A DNA stretch of 64,000 nucleotides from Gammaproteobacteria bacterium (lineage in GTDB: Bacteria > Pseudomonadota > Gammaproteobacteria > Pseudomonadales > Azotimanducaceae). Shown one piece after another: positions 52,260 through 61,146 of the stretch; position 1 is the first letter of the stretch; each line of letters starts with the position of its first letter. Both the position numbers and the translations under genes were made by a program. The stretch is from assembly GCA_030425195.1 (NCBI GenBank), contig JAUIAV010000007.1, forward strand, positions 172,829-236,828, in the 5' to 3' direction. The notes beneath the pieces were generated by a model, which ran no database searches, was not told the DNA's origin, and was given only the letters and a program-made list of their open reading frames with translations.

Positions 52260-53119
52260 TTCTTACCTCCCGCGCGTTCATAGGCAGTCAGCGCCGCTCT
52301 CCGCGCGAGCACGCCGGCGACCTCGGTGCGGAACTCGATGGTGCCGCGCATGTCGTCAATGGGTCTGCAGGCTGCTTCGCAGGCAGCGGCAAGTGCCGCC
52401 AGCGCGTCGTCGTCGAGTTTCGTGCCGACGATGGCTTTCGCGGCATCCTCCACCAGCAGCACCGTGGGTGCGACGGCGCCGAGTGCGACCCGGGCTTTCT
52501 TCACCACACCTTTGCTGTCCAGCGTCAGATTCACCCCGGCGGATACCACGGCGATGTCCATTTCCGTGCGGGGAATGAATCTGAGATAGGCATCTCCCGA
52601 GCGCGGTGCCTTGGCCGGCAGCGTGATGGACTCGATGATCTCGCCTTTCTTCAGCGACGTTTTACCGGGACCGGTCGGAATCTTCTCCACCGCCACCGTG
52701 CGACGTCCGCCCGGACCCACCACGTTCGCCTTGGCATTGGCCGCCACCATGGCGGGTACGCTGTCTGCCGCCGGAGAAGCATTGCAGAGGTTTCCGGCCA
52801 TGGTGCAGCGTCCCTGGATCTGATCCGAGCCGATCAGATTGGTCGCCTCGACCACGCCCGGCCAGGCCTTTTTCAGCGCGCGGTGCTTGCCGAGGCGGGC
52901 GCCGGATACGCCGGCGCCGATCTTGAAGCCATTACCCGACTTCTTGATCTCCTGGGTTGCCCCGATACGCTTGATGTCCACGATGAGATCGGGCTCGACG
53001 GCTCCGCTCTTCATCCTGACCAGTAAATCTGTACCCCCGGCGAGAACGACCGCTTTACCCTTGGCACTGGCCAGGAGTTTCGCAGCCTCTTTGCTGGACG
53101 ATGGCGCTTCATATCGCAT
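52256..53119 (-). CDS. Molybdenum hydroxylase, FAD-binding medium subunit
   Basis: A 287-residue CoxM/HcrB-type flavoprotein. It has AVVLAGGTDLLVRMKSGAVEPD, IGAGVSGARLGKHRALKKAW, then STMAGN-like TMAGNLCNASPAADSVPAMV for FAD binding, and LRFIPRTEMDIAVVSAGVNL. It is the first gene of the operon, preceded by AGGGGAGGC and by a tandem 15-bp repeat. The order FAD, Fe-S, Mo subunit matches CoxMSL-like operons. Confidence 0.92.
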   Translation of the reverse strand: MRYEAPSSSKEAAKLLASAKGKAVVLAGGTDLLVRMKSGAVEPDLIVDIKRIGATQEIKKSGNGFKIGAGVSGARLGKHRALKKAWPGVVEATNLIGSDQIQGRCTMAGNLCNASPAADSVPAMVAANAKANVVGPGGRRTVAVEKIPTGPGKTSLKKGEIIESITLPAKAPRSGDAYLRFIPRTEMDIAVVSAGVNLTLDSKGVVKKARVALGAVAPTVLLVEDAAKAIVGTKLDDDALAALAAACEAACRPIDDMRGTIEFRTEVAGVLARRAALTAYERAGGKK

Positions 53120-53139
53120 GCGCGGATAGCCTCCCCTTA

Positions 53140-53183
53140 TTCCTCTAAGAATCTTTCCTCTAAGAATCTCTGCCTGAAGAATC
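53140..53183. repeat. Tandem 15-bp repeat upstream of molybdenum hydroxylase operon
   Basis: TTCCTCTAAGAATCT occurs twice head to tail (53140-53154 and 53155-53169). A degenerate third copy ending GAAGAATC follows (53170-53183). The array lies 21 bp from the first codon of the FAD-subunit gene, in the promoter/leader region shared with the divergent SDR gene. Confidence 0.75.
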
Positions 53184-53316
53184 GAGAACCGATTCCCGAG
53201 ATGTCTGACCTGCCCTTCCCGGACAGAGCGATGACTCTCACTCTTTTGGTCGTCAGGGTCAAGGCACCGGCGGATGCTATATTCGGAAAGGTCTGTGACG
53301 CAGAGAGGGAGATGAC

Positions 53317-54105
53317 ATGGAGCTCGAGAACAAGGTTGCCGTCGTTACCGGCGCCGGGTCCGGTATCGGGAGAGCGATCGCCATCGGACTGGCCGGAGTG
53401 GGGGCGAAAGCCGTCGTCTGCACGGACATGAACGGTGCCAACGCGCAGGAAACCGCGGACCTGATCGGCGCCGTCGCAACCGCGAAGACGCTCGACGTCA
53501 GCGACGAGACCGCCATTGAGCAGCTCGTTTCCGACACTGAAACGAGCCTCGGTCCGATCGACCTGTTCGTCTCCAACGCCGGGTACGGGCAGCGGGGCGG
53601 TCTCGACCTCCCCACCGAGGACTGGATGCGCATGATGAACGTCCACGTCTTCTCCCATCTTGCTGCCGCGCGCGCGGTGATTCCCGGCATGCTGGAACGG
53701 GGCGGCGGCTATCTGCTGAACACCGCCTCGGCAGCCGGGCTGCTGACCCAGATCGATTCGGGCCCTTATGCCGTCTCCAAACACGCTGCCGTCGCTTTCG
53801 CCGAATGGATTTCCATCAACTACGGCGACCGGGGCATCGGCGTTTCCGTCCTCTGCCCGCAGGCCGTGCGTACGGCCATCCTGGGACCGGACGCGCTGCA
53901 GAACCGGCCCGAAACCCAGGCGAGTCTGGATGGCGTGCTGGAACCGGAGACAGTGGCGGACGCCTGCATCGAGGCTGTGCGGGAAGAGCGGTTCCTGGTG
54001 CTGCCTCATCCGGAGGTGGAGACTTACTTTCAGCGGAAGGCCAGCGACTACGACCGCTGGCTGGCCGGCATGCGGCGGCTTCGCGACCGCATGAAAGGCG
54101 GGTGA
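53317..54105 (+). CDS. Short-chain dehydrogenase/reductase
   Basis: A 262-residue classical SDR: VVTGAGSGIGRAIAIGL, LFVSNAGYGQRGG, catalytic Ser in LLNTASAAGLLTQIDSG, and YAVSKHAAVAFAEW. Its C-terminus EERFLVLPHPEVETYFQRKA, then YDRWLAGMRRLRDR, matches the SDR at 18377, so they are paralogs. AGAGAGGGAGATGAC precedes the ATG. It is divergent from the molybdenum hydroxylase operon and may be functionally linked to it. A strong terminator follows 9 nt after the stop. Confidence 0.89.
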   Translation: MELENKVAVVTGAGSGIGRAIAIGLAGVGAKAVVCTDMNGANAQETADLIGAVATAKTLDVSDETAIEQLVSDTETSLGPIDLFVSNAGYGQRGGLDLPTEDWMRMMNVHVFSHLAAARAVIPGMLERGGGYLLNTASAAGLLTQIDSGPYAVSKHAAVAFAEWISINYGDRGIGVSVLCPQAVRTAILGPDALQNRPETQASLDGVLEPETVADACIEAVREERFLVLPHPEVETYFQRKASDYDRWLAGMRRLRDRMKGG

Positions 54106-54114
54106 TGAGGAAAA

Positions 54115-54138
54115 AAAGCCCCGCCGGAGCGGGGCTTT
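54115..54138. terminator. Bidirectional intrinsic terminator
   Basis: AAAGCCCCGC and GCGGGGCTTT form a perfect 10-bp stem with loop CGGA. On the minus strand it is followed by a T-run (seven A on the plus strand at 54111-54117), which suits the PhoX-like gene. On the plus strand it serves the SDR gene. Confidence 0.85.
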
Positions 54139-54202
54139 GAAATGAGGATCCCGAGGGGCGCAGGGATCCCCGCTGACGATCATCGGCCTCTCGGACCGCC
54201 AC

Positions 54203-55921
54203 CTACGGCCGGTAGACGTTCGCCTCCCGGTTGTTGCCGTTGCGGCTCGCTTCGATCAGCCGGCGTTCGAAATCAGAGTCCCAGGCACCGGTGCAGCCCT
54301 TGATGTCGGTACCGCCGTAAAACGTGGAATTCCTGACCGAACCCTTGCGGCACAGGGGCGGGTGCACGTTCCCGATGTCGAATTCCCAGATCGCATCGCC
54401 GTGCGTTCCCAGGGTCGCGATGTCCGTGGTGGTCGGGTGCTGCACCGCGATCACGAACTTCGTGGGCTCGCTGGGATGGAAGATCATTCCGGTCGCCTCG
54501 GAGCCTGCTACCTGGATGCTCATGAAATGGTCGAGAGATTCGGCCACGCCATCGTTGTCGGTATCGCGCGCGAACCAGACGTCGCCGCCCTCCGCCGAAC
54601 TGTTAGGCGCATCTTCGATGACGTAGATGTTCCCGAGCGCATCCTGAGCCAGGTTGTCCGGAGAGTTGAGACGCCCGGACGTCGGCAGGAAGCCGACATT
54701 CTTCGGCGTGTCCGCGCTGACGAACTGTCTGACCATGGCCCGGTCGCCATCGAGAATCTCGATGGAGATCACCGCGTCTTCGGAAGTCGTGGTCACGTAC
54801 AGCATCTCGCGACCGGCATGGTTGCGCCCGACCGTCATGTCCTCAGGGCGGCCGAAGGGAGTACCGCCGACGTCGTCCGCTGCGATCCGTCCGGGACGTT
54901 CTGCCGGCTGACAGCGGTTCTCCGATGGCAGGCACTGATCGCTGTCATCCACGTCGGTGTTGTCGAACGGATTCTTGACGCCTTCCAGCGGGTTACCCGC
55001 CTCGTCAGTGATCGGCACCCAGGTAGCCGGCCCGAATCGGGATGCCTGTACCGCCGGGTCCCCGTTGACCTCTGAATCGTCGTCCGCACCGCCGTTCCAC
55101 CATTCGTCCGCGTTTCCGGCGAAGCCATTCACCTTGAGCACGAACGTCTGACCGCCGTCCGCGTAGTTGCCTTTCTCATTGAGGACGAGTCTGTAGATCG
55201 AGCCAGAACGATCCTCGTCAATGAAATAGATGACGCTGTTCCAGTACTTCAGGGAAAAATTGATCCCTTCGTGGGAAACCTTGGCGATGGACGTGAGTTC
55301 GCGGTAGTCGACGCCCGGCTGCATGGTCGGCGAACCCGCCGTCGGGTCTGCCGGTGCGTCAGCGTAAGGATGAAGGATCTCCACGATCCGGCCCTGACCG
55401 GACCACTCTTCACCCGCGATCACCGTACCGTTCGGCGTCACGCGCGCCGGGTCGAATGCCCCGTAGTCGAACTCCCAGGAATCGCCGAGCACCTCGGCGC
55501 GATCACCCGTCTCGTCGCCGGCGAAGATCAGCTCGTTGATGCCGGTTCGGGTGTCATAGCGGGATACGCCCGCCCCGATGCCCGTCTCGTGCGGGATGAA
55601 GATGTAGCGGCCCCAGGGGCTGTACGCCAGCATGTCGAACATGGAGGCACCGGCACCGGAAGGGTTGCCCAGGCCATCTCCGTCCGTGCGCTGAATCGAT
55701 TGCATGACGTCGTTCTCCACCTCGACGAGACTCAGCAGCTTCGTCTGGGAGATGCCCGCAGGGGTCTGCCACGGATTGTTCACCTCGTTCGGGTGGTCGG
55801 GCGGTGCCACCGCTGCGGACTGAGTCAGTGGCGAGAAGTAGGGATCTGTCCCCGCGACCGCCGACTGAGAAACTGCCAGCGCCAGTGCGCCCGCAGCCAG
55901 ATACTTGGGTTTCAACTGCAT
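54203..55921 (-). CDS. PhoX/DUF839 family exported protein
   Basis: A 572-residue secreted protein with signal peptide MQLKPKYLAAGALALAVSQS ending AVAG. The body matches the DUF839 (PhoX-type) beta-propeller: YSPWGRYIFIPHETGIGAGV, NGTVIAGEEWSGQGRIVE, SIAKVSHEGINFSLKYWNSV, YFIDEDRSGSIYRLVL, GRPEDMTVGRNHAGREMLYV, and SPDNLAQDALGNIYVIEDAP. PhoX proteins are Ca/Fe alkaline phosphatases of the periplasm. Whether this one is a phosphatase is not certain because many DUF839 members are untested. It lies just downstream of a diheme cytochrome gene on the same strand. Confidence 0.8.
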   Translation of the reverse strand: MQLKPKYLAAGALALAVSQSAVAGTDPYFSPLTQSAAVAPPDHPNEVNNPWQTPAGISQTKLLSLVEVENDVMQSIQRTDGDGLGNPSGAGASMFDMLAYSPWGRYIFIPHETGIGAGVSRYDTRTGINELIFAGDETGDRAEVLGDSWEFDYGAFDPARVTPNGTVIAGEEWSGQGRIVEILHPYADAPADPTAGSPTMQPGVDYRELTSIAKVSHEGINFSLKYWNSVIYFIDEDRSGSIYRLVLNEKGNYADGGQTFVLKVNGFAGNADEWWNGGADDDSEVNGDPAVQASRFGPATWVPITDEAGNPLEGVKNPFDNTDVDDSDQCLPSENRCQPAERPGRIAADDVGGTPFGRPEDMTVGRNHAGREMLYVTTTSEDAVISIEILDGDRAMVRQFVSADTPKNVGFLPTSGRLNSPDNLAQDALGNIYVIEDAPNSSAEGGDVWFARDTDNDGVAESLDHFMSIQVAGSEATGMIFHPSEPTKFVIAVQHPTTTDIATLGTHGDAIWEFDIGNVHPPLCRKGSVRNSTFYGGTDIKGCTGAWDSDFERRLIEASRNGNNREANVYRP

Positions 55922-56069
55922 GTTTGCTTACTCTCCCTCGAGTAGTTGTTTGACTGATGGTTCGGGGCGTTCACACCCCTTGCCCCGGTGCGAACTGACG
56001 AACACAGGCAGATTGCCTTACCGGGATTTCACGCAGATGGCGGTCGCGTGACGATGTGCTGACAGAAAG

Positions 56070-56093
56070 ATGACGGGTTCATTCACCCGTCAT
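56070..56093 (-). terminator. Stem overlapping stop codon of diheme cytochrome gene
   Basis: ATGACGGGT and ACCCGTCAT are perfect 9-bp arms around TCATTC. The stem spans the stop codon at 56079-56081 and is followed on the minus strand by CTTTCTG. It may limit read-through into the PhoX-like gene. Confidence 0.5.
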
Positions 56094-57794
56094 GATTGAA
56101 CCCCGCTGCCGGTCAGCGCCCTCGTCAGGGAGGACAGCATCCCAGTCCAGGCGGATGTCCCAGGTGAAGAAGCGGTCGACGGGCAGCGTCGGTGCGGTCC
56201 CGTTGTCGATGAAGCGGAAGACATTCTCCGGCGGTACGGACGTGGCATCGCGACCGAACAGATAATCCTGCTCGGCAACGATCACGCGGTAGGCCTTGTT
56301 CAGCTCGAGCGCCCGCTCGGGGGACGGTGCGATCAATTCGTAGACGTCCCGCGCTCCGGCGATCGCTGCTTCGTCAAGGCGTCCGTCTTCATTGAACCAG
56401 CGCTCGAACATCTCGGGGTTCGAGCGGAACTCACCGCCGCCGCCGACCCGCTCGAGATAGGTTGCGATCTCCCCACGCTGTTCCCCGCGGTTCGGGGCGT
56501 CAGGCATGCCTTTCAGATCGATGTAACCCCAGCCTGCGGCACCATCGATCTTGCGGGGAAAGCCGAAGGTCTTGTCGATGGTGGCGCCGATGGAGCTGTG
56601 GCAGCCCATGCAGAACAGGTTTTCCTCGTAGCTCAGGGAGCGCAGCCGCCCGTCATGACCCTCGATGAAACCCTGAACGGACCAGCCGAAGCCGTTGTCC
56701 AGGCCATGGTCTCCGACCAGCTGGTAAGCGGGCAGCCGTCCGGCTTCCTTGGCGAAGTTCTCGAGCTGGTATTCCCGAGCGTAGATGGCCTTGTCGTAAG
56801 CCTTCCACTTGCGCATGTAGCGGACTTCCTTCATGCGCGGTGGCACCACGACGCCGCCCTCAGCGTCCACGCCCACATAGCGGACCGTGTGCAGGAACTC
56901 GGTATCCTGCGGATAGAGGTAGGTGGCCGTGACCCGGTCATGGGCACCACCGACGAAATGCTCACGGGCGATCACCTCCCGGGCCGTGCCGAGCAAACCG
57001 TCACCGTCGAGGTCGACGCCCACCGCCGCCTCATCGATCGGCAGCGAGCCGATCCGCTCGTATCCCTTCAGCGACAGCTCCACCAGCGCCAGGTTTGCCT
57101 TGTAGACTTCCCTGGAGTAGCGGCCCACCGCATCCGTCCGGAAGGGCTCGCCGAGCCGGATCATCACGTCGTCGGTGGAACCATTGGTGGGCCAGAAAGT
57201 GCTGGGCAGGGGTTTGTAGTTGAAGGCCACCCAGTGGCTGCCGTCCAGCGCGAAGCCTTCCCGGTCGAACGCCGCCCCTGCCAGATGCAGATTCTCCAGG
57301 TCCGGAATCCAGCCGGTGAACTCGGCAGCCTTCAGCCGCGGTGCCAGCTCACTGTAGTTGTCCCCGGCAATCCAGGTCCTGATCTCTTCGTCACTGATCT
57401 TCGCGACAGCTTCCGAACGATCCTCGAACAGATTCTCCCAGTGATTCGTCATGCCCACGTCGCTGAACGCATAGGAGATCTGCAGCCGACCATCCCCCAT
57501 GGTGTTTTCCCGACCCTCGACAGGATTCTGATGGCAGACGTAACAGGGATTGAACTGTCCGGCAGTCTTCGTGTAGCACTGCGGTGGAATGGGGGCTTCC
57601 GCATTGAAGGTGGTCCTGGCCGGGTGCAGCTCCGGCAGCGGCCGGGTCACCGCGCCCTGCTGGGTCCGAAGCACCTCCAGCACCTGTTCGTGAACGGACT
57701 TCCCGGCGGCCTCTCCTGCCTGCGCCGGCGGACCAGACAGTACGAACAGAAGGCTGGAAACGACGGGCAGGGACTTCGCGGCAGCACTGAACAT
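56079..57794 (-). CDS. Exported diheme c-type cytochrome, unassigned family
   Basis: A 571-residue periplasmic protein with a signal peptide ending AQAG. Two haem-binding motifs are present, FNPCYVCHQN (Cys84, Cys87, His88) and LFCMGCHSSIG (Cys395, Cys398, His399), far apart in a large protein. DLDGDGLLGTAREV resembles a calcium-binding loop. Between them are regions such as DGSHWVAFNYKPLPSTFWPT that are not recognised as an enzyme. It is large for a plain electron carrier and may be a redox enzyme. The PhoX-like gene lies 157 nt downstream. Confidence 0.75.
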   Translation of the reverse strand: MFSAAAKSLPVVSSLLFVLSGPPAQAGEAAGKSVHEQVLEVLRTQQGAVTRPLPELHPARTTFNAEAPIPPQCYTKTAGQFNPCYVCHQNPVEGRENTMGDGRLQISYAFSDVGMTNHWENLFEDRSEAVAKISDEEIRTWIAGDNYSELAPRLKAAEFTGWIPDLENLHLAGAAFDREGFALDGSHWVAFNYKPLPSTFWPTNGSTDDVMIRLGEPFRTDAVGRYSREVYKANLALVELSLKGYERIGSLPIDEAAVGVDLDGDGLLGTAREVIAREHFVGGAHDRVTATYLYPQDTEFLHTVRYVGVDAEGGVVVPPRMKEVRYMRKWKAYDKAIYAREYQLENFAKEAGRLPAYQLVGDHGLDNGFGWSVQGFIEGHDGRLRSLSYEENLFCMGCHSSIGATIDKTFGFPRKIDGAAGWGYIDLKGMPDAPNRGEQRGEIATYLERVGGGGEFRSNPEMFERWFNEDGRLDEAAIAGARDVYELIAPSPERALELNKAYRVIVAEQDYLFGRDATSVPPENVFRFIDNGTAPTLPVDRFFTWDIRLDWDAVLPDEGADRQRGSIMTGE

Positions 57795-57875
57795 GGACGG
57801 ACTCGAATCGGCCTGTTGAGCCGCGAAACCCTAGCGCAGCTTGATGACCGGTCTGTGACTCGCCATGCGTCAGAT

Positions 57876-58421
57876 CTACGTACCGGGGTCTCCGAATTCC
57901 GGAACCTCCCCCCGCAACTTCGCCAGGCGCTCCGCGGCGGCGAGCTCGGCGGCTTCCGCTTCAGCGAGCCGGGCTTCGAGCGCATCGTACTCGTCCACGA
58001 TTCCGTCGAGGAAAATCAGCATCTCCTCTTCGAGAACTTCGGGATCGATTCCCTGCGCTTCACGCTCGGTCAGCTCCGCTTCCTTCGCATCGAATCTCTG
58101 ATCGAGCTTCTCGAGCTCCACTTCGACCGCATCGAGCTCCACCCGGGCCAACTCCCAGGCATCCCGCGCTTCTGCGACTTCCGGCTCTTCAGGCTCTTGA
58201 AGCAAGGGTTCCGGACCGGTAGCAGGCTCAGCCATGGGCCCGGCGTCAGCCTGGCTCGAGGGTACTCGAGACGGTTGAGGAGGCACCTGGACGGACGGTG
58301 ACGCCGCTTCGGGGGCCTCAGGTTCGGGTGCCGGATCACCGCCGCTGCGGTCCAGATAGAGAACCACGACGATGGCCACGCCGATCAGGGCGGCGGCGAT
58401 TTCCAGGATGCGATTACGCAT
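57876..58421 (-). CDS. Membrane-anchored coiled-coil protein of unknown function
   Basis: A 181-residue protein. Residues 5-22 form one transmembrane helix (ILEIAAALIGVAIVVVLYL). A Pro/Glu/Ala-rich spacer follows to about residue 85, and then a long acidic coiled coil (RVELDAVEVELEKLDQRFDA through AAERLAKLRGEV). The layout suggests a periplasmic spacer or oligomerising protein. No family is recognised. Confidence 0.7.
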   Translation of the reverse strand: MRNRILEIAAALIGVAIVVVLYLDRSGGDPAPEPEAPEAASPSVQVPPQPSRVPSSQADAGPMAEPATGPEPLLQEPEEPEVAEARDAWELARVELDAVEVELEKLDQRFDAKEAELTEREAQGIDPEVLEEEMLIFLDGIVDEYDALEARLAEAEAAELAAAERLAKLRGEVPEFGDPGT

Positions 58422-58468
58422 GACGGCCGCGCACGCTACCAGAATTCTGTTTCGTTTCCATTCAGACC

Positions 58469-58984
58469 TTACACAGGCGGCGGCAGGCTGATATACAGCA
58501 GCGTTTCCGGGTCGCCATCGTAGCCGTCGTCGGCAAGCGCAAATCCCGCCCGCTCGAGCATGGCGATGGAGGCCGCATTGTCGCGATGCACGGTGGCGCG
58601 CACCTCGTCGAGATCCAGCGTTTTCCGCGCCCAGAAAAGCAGTCCCTCCAGCAGCTCGGTGCCGAAACCCCGCCCCCAGAAAGCCCGATCGAACCCGTAG
58701 AGGATTTCCTCTCCACCCTCTTCCGGCCGGGCAATCCCGCTCCAGCCGATCAGCTCACCGGTTTCCCGGAGGACGACAGCGCCGGTGCCGTAGCCATGAC
58801 GGGCCACGTTCTGCCGGCTGTTCTCGATCCACTGCCGGGTGAGCTCACGGGAGAGAGGCTCACCGTCACCCACATACCGGGAGGTCACCGGATCCGCATT
58901 GATACGCGCGAGCGCCTCCAGATCTCCGGGCTCGAACGTGCGGAAGCGCAGACGCTCCGTCTCGAACTGGTTGCACGACTTCAC
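58469..58984 (-). CDS. GNAT acetyltransferase, RimJ/RimL-like
   Basis: A 171-residue GNAT protein from GTG 58984. It shows ETERLRFRTFEPGDLEALAR, LIGWSGIARPEEGGEEILYG, the acetyl-CoA loop RAFWGRGFGTELLEGLL and HRDNAASIAMLERAGF. This is the RimJ/RimL-type subfamily that acetylates protein N-termini or small amines. The target is unknown. The upstream acyl-CoA dehydrogenase gene ends 10 nt before its start, so it may be the last gene of that operon. Confidence 0.84.
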   Translation of the reverse strand: MKSCNQFETERLRFRTFEPGDLEALARINADPVTSRYVGDGEPLSRELTRQWIENSRQNVARHGYGTGAVVLRETGELIGWSGIARPEEGGEEILYGFDRAFWGRGFGTELLEGLLFWARKTLDLDEVRATVHRDNAASIAMLERAGFALADDGYDGDPETLLYISLPPPV

Positions 58985-58994
58985 AGGTATAGAC

Positions 58995-60173
58995 TCAATC
59001 CGGCAGCCCGAGCACCCGCTTGGCGATGATGTTCTTCTGCACCTCCTTCGTGCCGCCGGCGATGGTCAGGGATTTTCCGTACAGCCAGGTGCGCTGCGCA
59101 TTCCGCTCGGAGGCGCTGAAACTGTCGTCAGCACCGAGCATGCGGACACCCATGGCCTCGACGAGCATCTCATCGCCTTCCTGCTTCAGCAGCGCGCCGG
59201 TGAGCTTGACCGCGGACGACGTGAAACCCGGGGCACGGGACTTCAGCTCCTCCACTGCCCGGGCCTGAGTGAATCGCTGGGCTTCAGTGTTCATGGCAAA
59301 GCGGATGAGCCGGGCCCGGATGGCCGGGGAATCGATCCCGTCATCGGCACCGGCATAGGCCTGAACGAGCTCGGGTACCCGGCTCTCCTCCGCACGACCG
59401 CCCTGGGACCCGGATATGTTGATGCCTGCATGCGTGGATCGTTCGAACTGAAGCAGCCGCTTACCCACGGTCCAGCCGTTGTCCACACCGCCCACCACGT
59501 CGTCGGCCCGGCACAGCGCGTTTTCGAAAACCGTCTCGCAGAACGGCGAGGCGCCGGAGAGCAGACGTATCGGATGCACCTGCACGCCTTCCTGCGACAT
59601 GTCCACCAGCACCAGCGATATCCCCTGGTGCTTGGGCTTGTCCGGAGATGTCCGGACCAGCACGAAGATGTAGTCACAATCCACCGCGTCGCTCGTCCAC
59701 GTCTTGCGCCCGTTGATCACGTAGTGATCGCCTTCGAGCACCGCCCGGCAGGAGAGACTCGCCAGATCGGATCCTGCGCCCGGTTCCGAATAACCCATGG
59801 CCCAGGCACCGTCACCCCGGGCGATCTGCGGCAGCCAGCGTGCTTTCTGCCCGTCCGTGCCGAACTCCAGCAGCGTGGGACCGATGTAGTTGACACCCCG
59901 GCCGGACAACGGCGGACGGGCCCGGATGCGGGTGAGTTCCTCGATCAGCACCCGGTAGTGGTCACGGTCGAGCTCAGCGCCGCCGTACTCGACCGGCCAG
60001 GTGGGCACGGTCCATCCTTTTCCGGCCATGCGCTCGAGCCAGACTTCCAGATCCGGACCGAGATCCAGGCTCCGGCTGCCGATGGATACCGGGCCGGCAC
60101 CCCGGGCGCCTTCCGGACAGTTCTTCTCGAGCCAGGCTCGCGTTTCGGCCCGGAAATCGTTCAGGTCAGCCAT
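58995..60173 (-). CDS. Acyl-CoA dehydrogenase family protein
   Basis: A 392-residue acyl-CoA dehydrogenase. It has VPTWPVEYGGAELDRDHYRV, WAMGYSEPGAGSDLASLSCR, NGRKTWTSDAVDCDYIFVLV, and the C-terminal TIAGGTKEVQKNIIAKRVLG. Met at 60173 follows AGGAG by 6 nt and overlaps the end of the upstream enoyl-CoA hydratase gene by 8 nt, so the two are translationally coupled. This subtype is frequent in steroid and branched-acid catabolism. No other pathway gene is adjacent to confirm that. Confidence 0.88.
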   Translation of the reverse strand: MADLNDFRAETRAWLEKNCPEGARGAGPVSIGSRSLDLGPDLEVWLERMAGKGWTVPTWPVEYGGAELDRDHYRVLIEELTRIRARPPLSGRGVNYIGPTLLEFGTDGQKARWLPQIARGDGAWAMGYSEPGAGSDLASLSCRAVLEGDHYVINGRKTWTSDAVDCDYIFVLVRTSPDKPKHQGISLVLVDMSQEGVQVHPIRLLSGASPFCETVFENALCRADDVVGGVDNGWTVGKRLLQFERSTHAGINISGSQGGRAEESRVPELVQAYAGADDGIDSPAIRARLIRFAMNTEAQRFTQARAVEELKSRAPGFTSSAVKLTGALLKQEGDEMLVEAMGVRMLGADDSFSASERNAQRTWLYGKSLTIAGGTKEVQKNIIAKRVLGLPD

Positions 60174-61053
60174 CATCTTCTCCTGCATCGTCCTTGCGCC
60201 GCTCTCCATAGTCCTGCCAGGGCGCATCACGCTCCCGGATGACCTCCCTGAAGCCCTTCTCGGCAAAGGATTCCTGCCACCGGTAGGCCTCCTCGGTGTG
60301 CCGGGTCATGCCGTCGAACAGGGTACCGAGCAGCTGGCTGGTACGCAGGCCCATGTTCTCATAGGCCTGATTGATCAGCAGCTTGTTGAGCGCCAGCTGG
60401 TTCGCGGGAATGTGCCGGTAGAGCTTTGCTTCTTCCTCGATGAAGCTGCTGAGCTCGCCCGGCGGCAGAACATGGGAGACCAGCCCGATCCTGAGCGCCG
60501 TGGGCGCATCGATGGCCCGGCCCGTGAGCAGAAACTGCTTGGCGTGCTCCATGGTGAGACGGTAGACCCAGAGCATGGTGGTCGGTGTGCCGTAAACGCG
60601 GCTCGGCGCATAACCGATATGCGCATCACTCGCCATGTAGAGCTGATCGCAGCAGAGCACCAGATCCGTCGCTCCCCCGACAGCCCAGCCCTTGATCTCT
60701 CCGAGGACGGGCTTCGGGCAGTGCCAGATGCTCATGAAACGACGGACGTTGTTGCCCATGAACTGGAGGTCCCGGACTGGATCCCAGGCACCCTCCCGAT
60801 GCTCCACACGCGGCGCGTCGTAGGGTGTATCCCAGCTGCCGCCAGCGGTCAGGTCGTAGCCGGCGGTGAACGTATCGCCGATACCTCTCAGGACGATGGC
60901 GCAGACGTCCTTCGACCGGCTGGCCTGCTCGACCCCGTCGGCGATGCCCTGAATGACGTTGTCCGTCAGGGTGTTCTTCTTTTCCGGGCGATTGATGGCG
61001 ATGACGGCGATGCCGTCCCGTTCTTCGTAGAGGGTTTCGGTGTCATCGGTCAT
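60166..61053 (-). CDS. Enoyl-CoA hydratase/isomerase family protein
   Basis: A 295-residue crotonase-fold protein. It contains AINRPEKKNTLTDNVIQGIA, LRGIGDTFTAGYDLTAGG and EIKGWAVGGATDLVLCCDQL. The usual FCAG oxyanion loop is FTAG here and the catalytic-loop glutamates of classical hydratases are not evident (YAPSRVYGTPTTMLW), so another crotonase-type reaction is possible. It is the first gene of an operon with an acyl-CoA dehydrogenase (8-nt overlap). The C-terminus is charged and extended. Confidence 0.84.
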   Translation of the reverse strand: MTDDTETLYEERDGIAVIAINRPEKKNTLTDNVIQGIADGVEQASRSKDVCAIVLRGIGDTFTAGYDLTAGGSWDTPYDAPRVEHREGAWDPVRDLQFMGNNVRRFMSIWHCPKPVLGEIKGWAVGGATDLVLCCDQLYMASDAHIGYAPSRVYGTPTTMLWVYRLTMEHAKQFLLTGRAIDAPTALRIGLVSHVLPPGELSSFIEEEAKLYRHIPANQLALNKLLINQAYENMGLRTSQLLGTLFDGMTRHTEEAYRWQESFAEKGFREVIRERDAPWQDYGERRKDDAGEDDG

Positions 61054-61146
61054 GCCGGGCCTCCGTCAGTGGGCCTGAAAGCATACGCTCTCCGGTCGGG
61101 CGGAGCATGGTAAGGTCGCGCTCCCGGAGGCCATCGACCACGAGCC

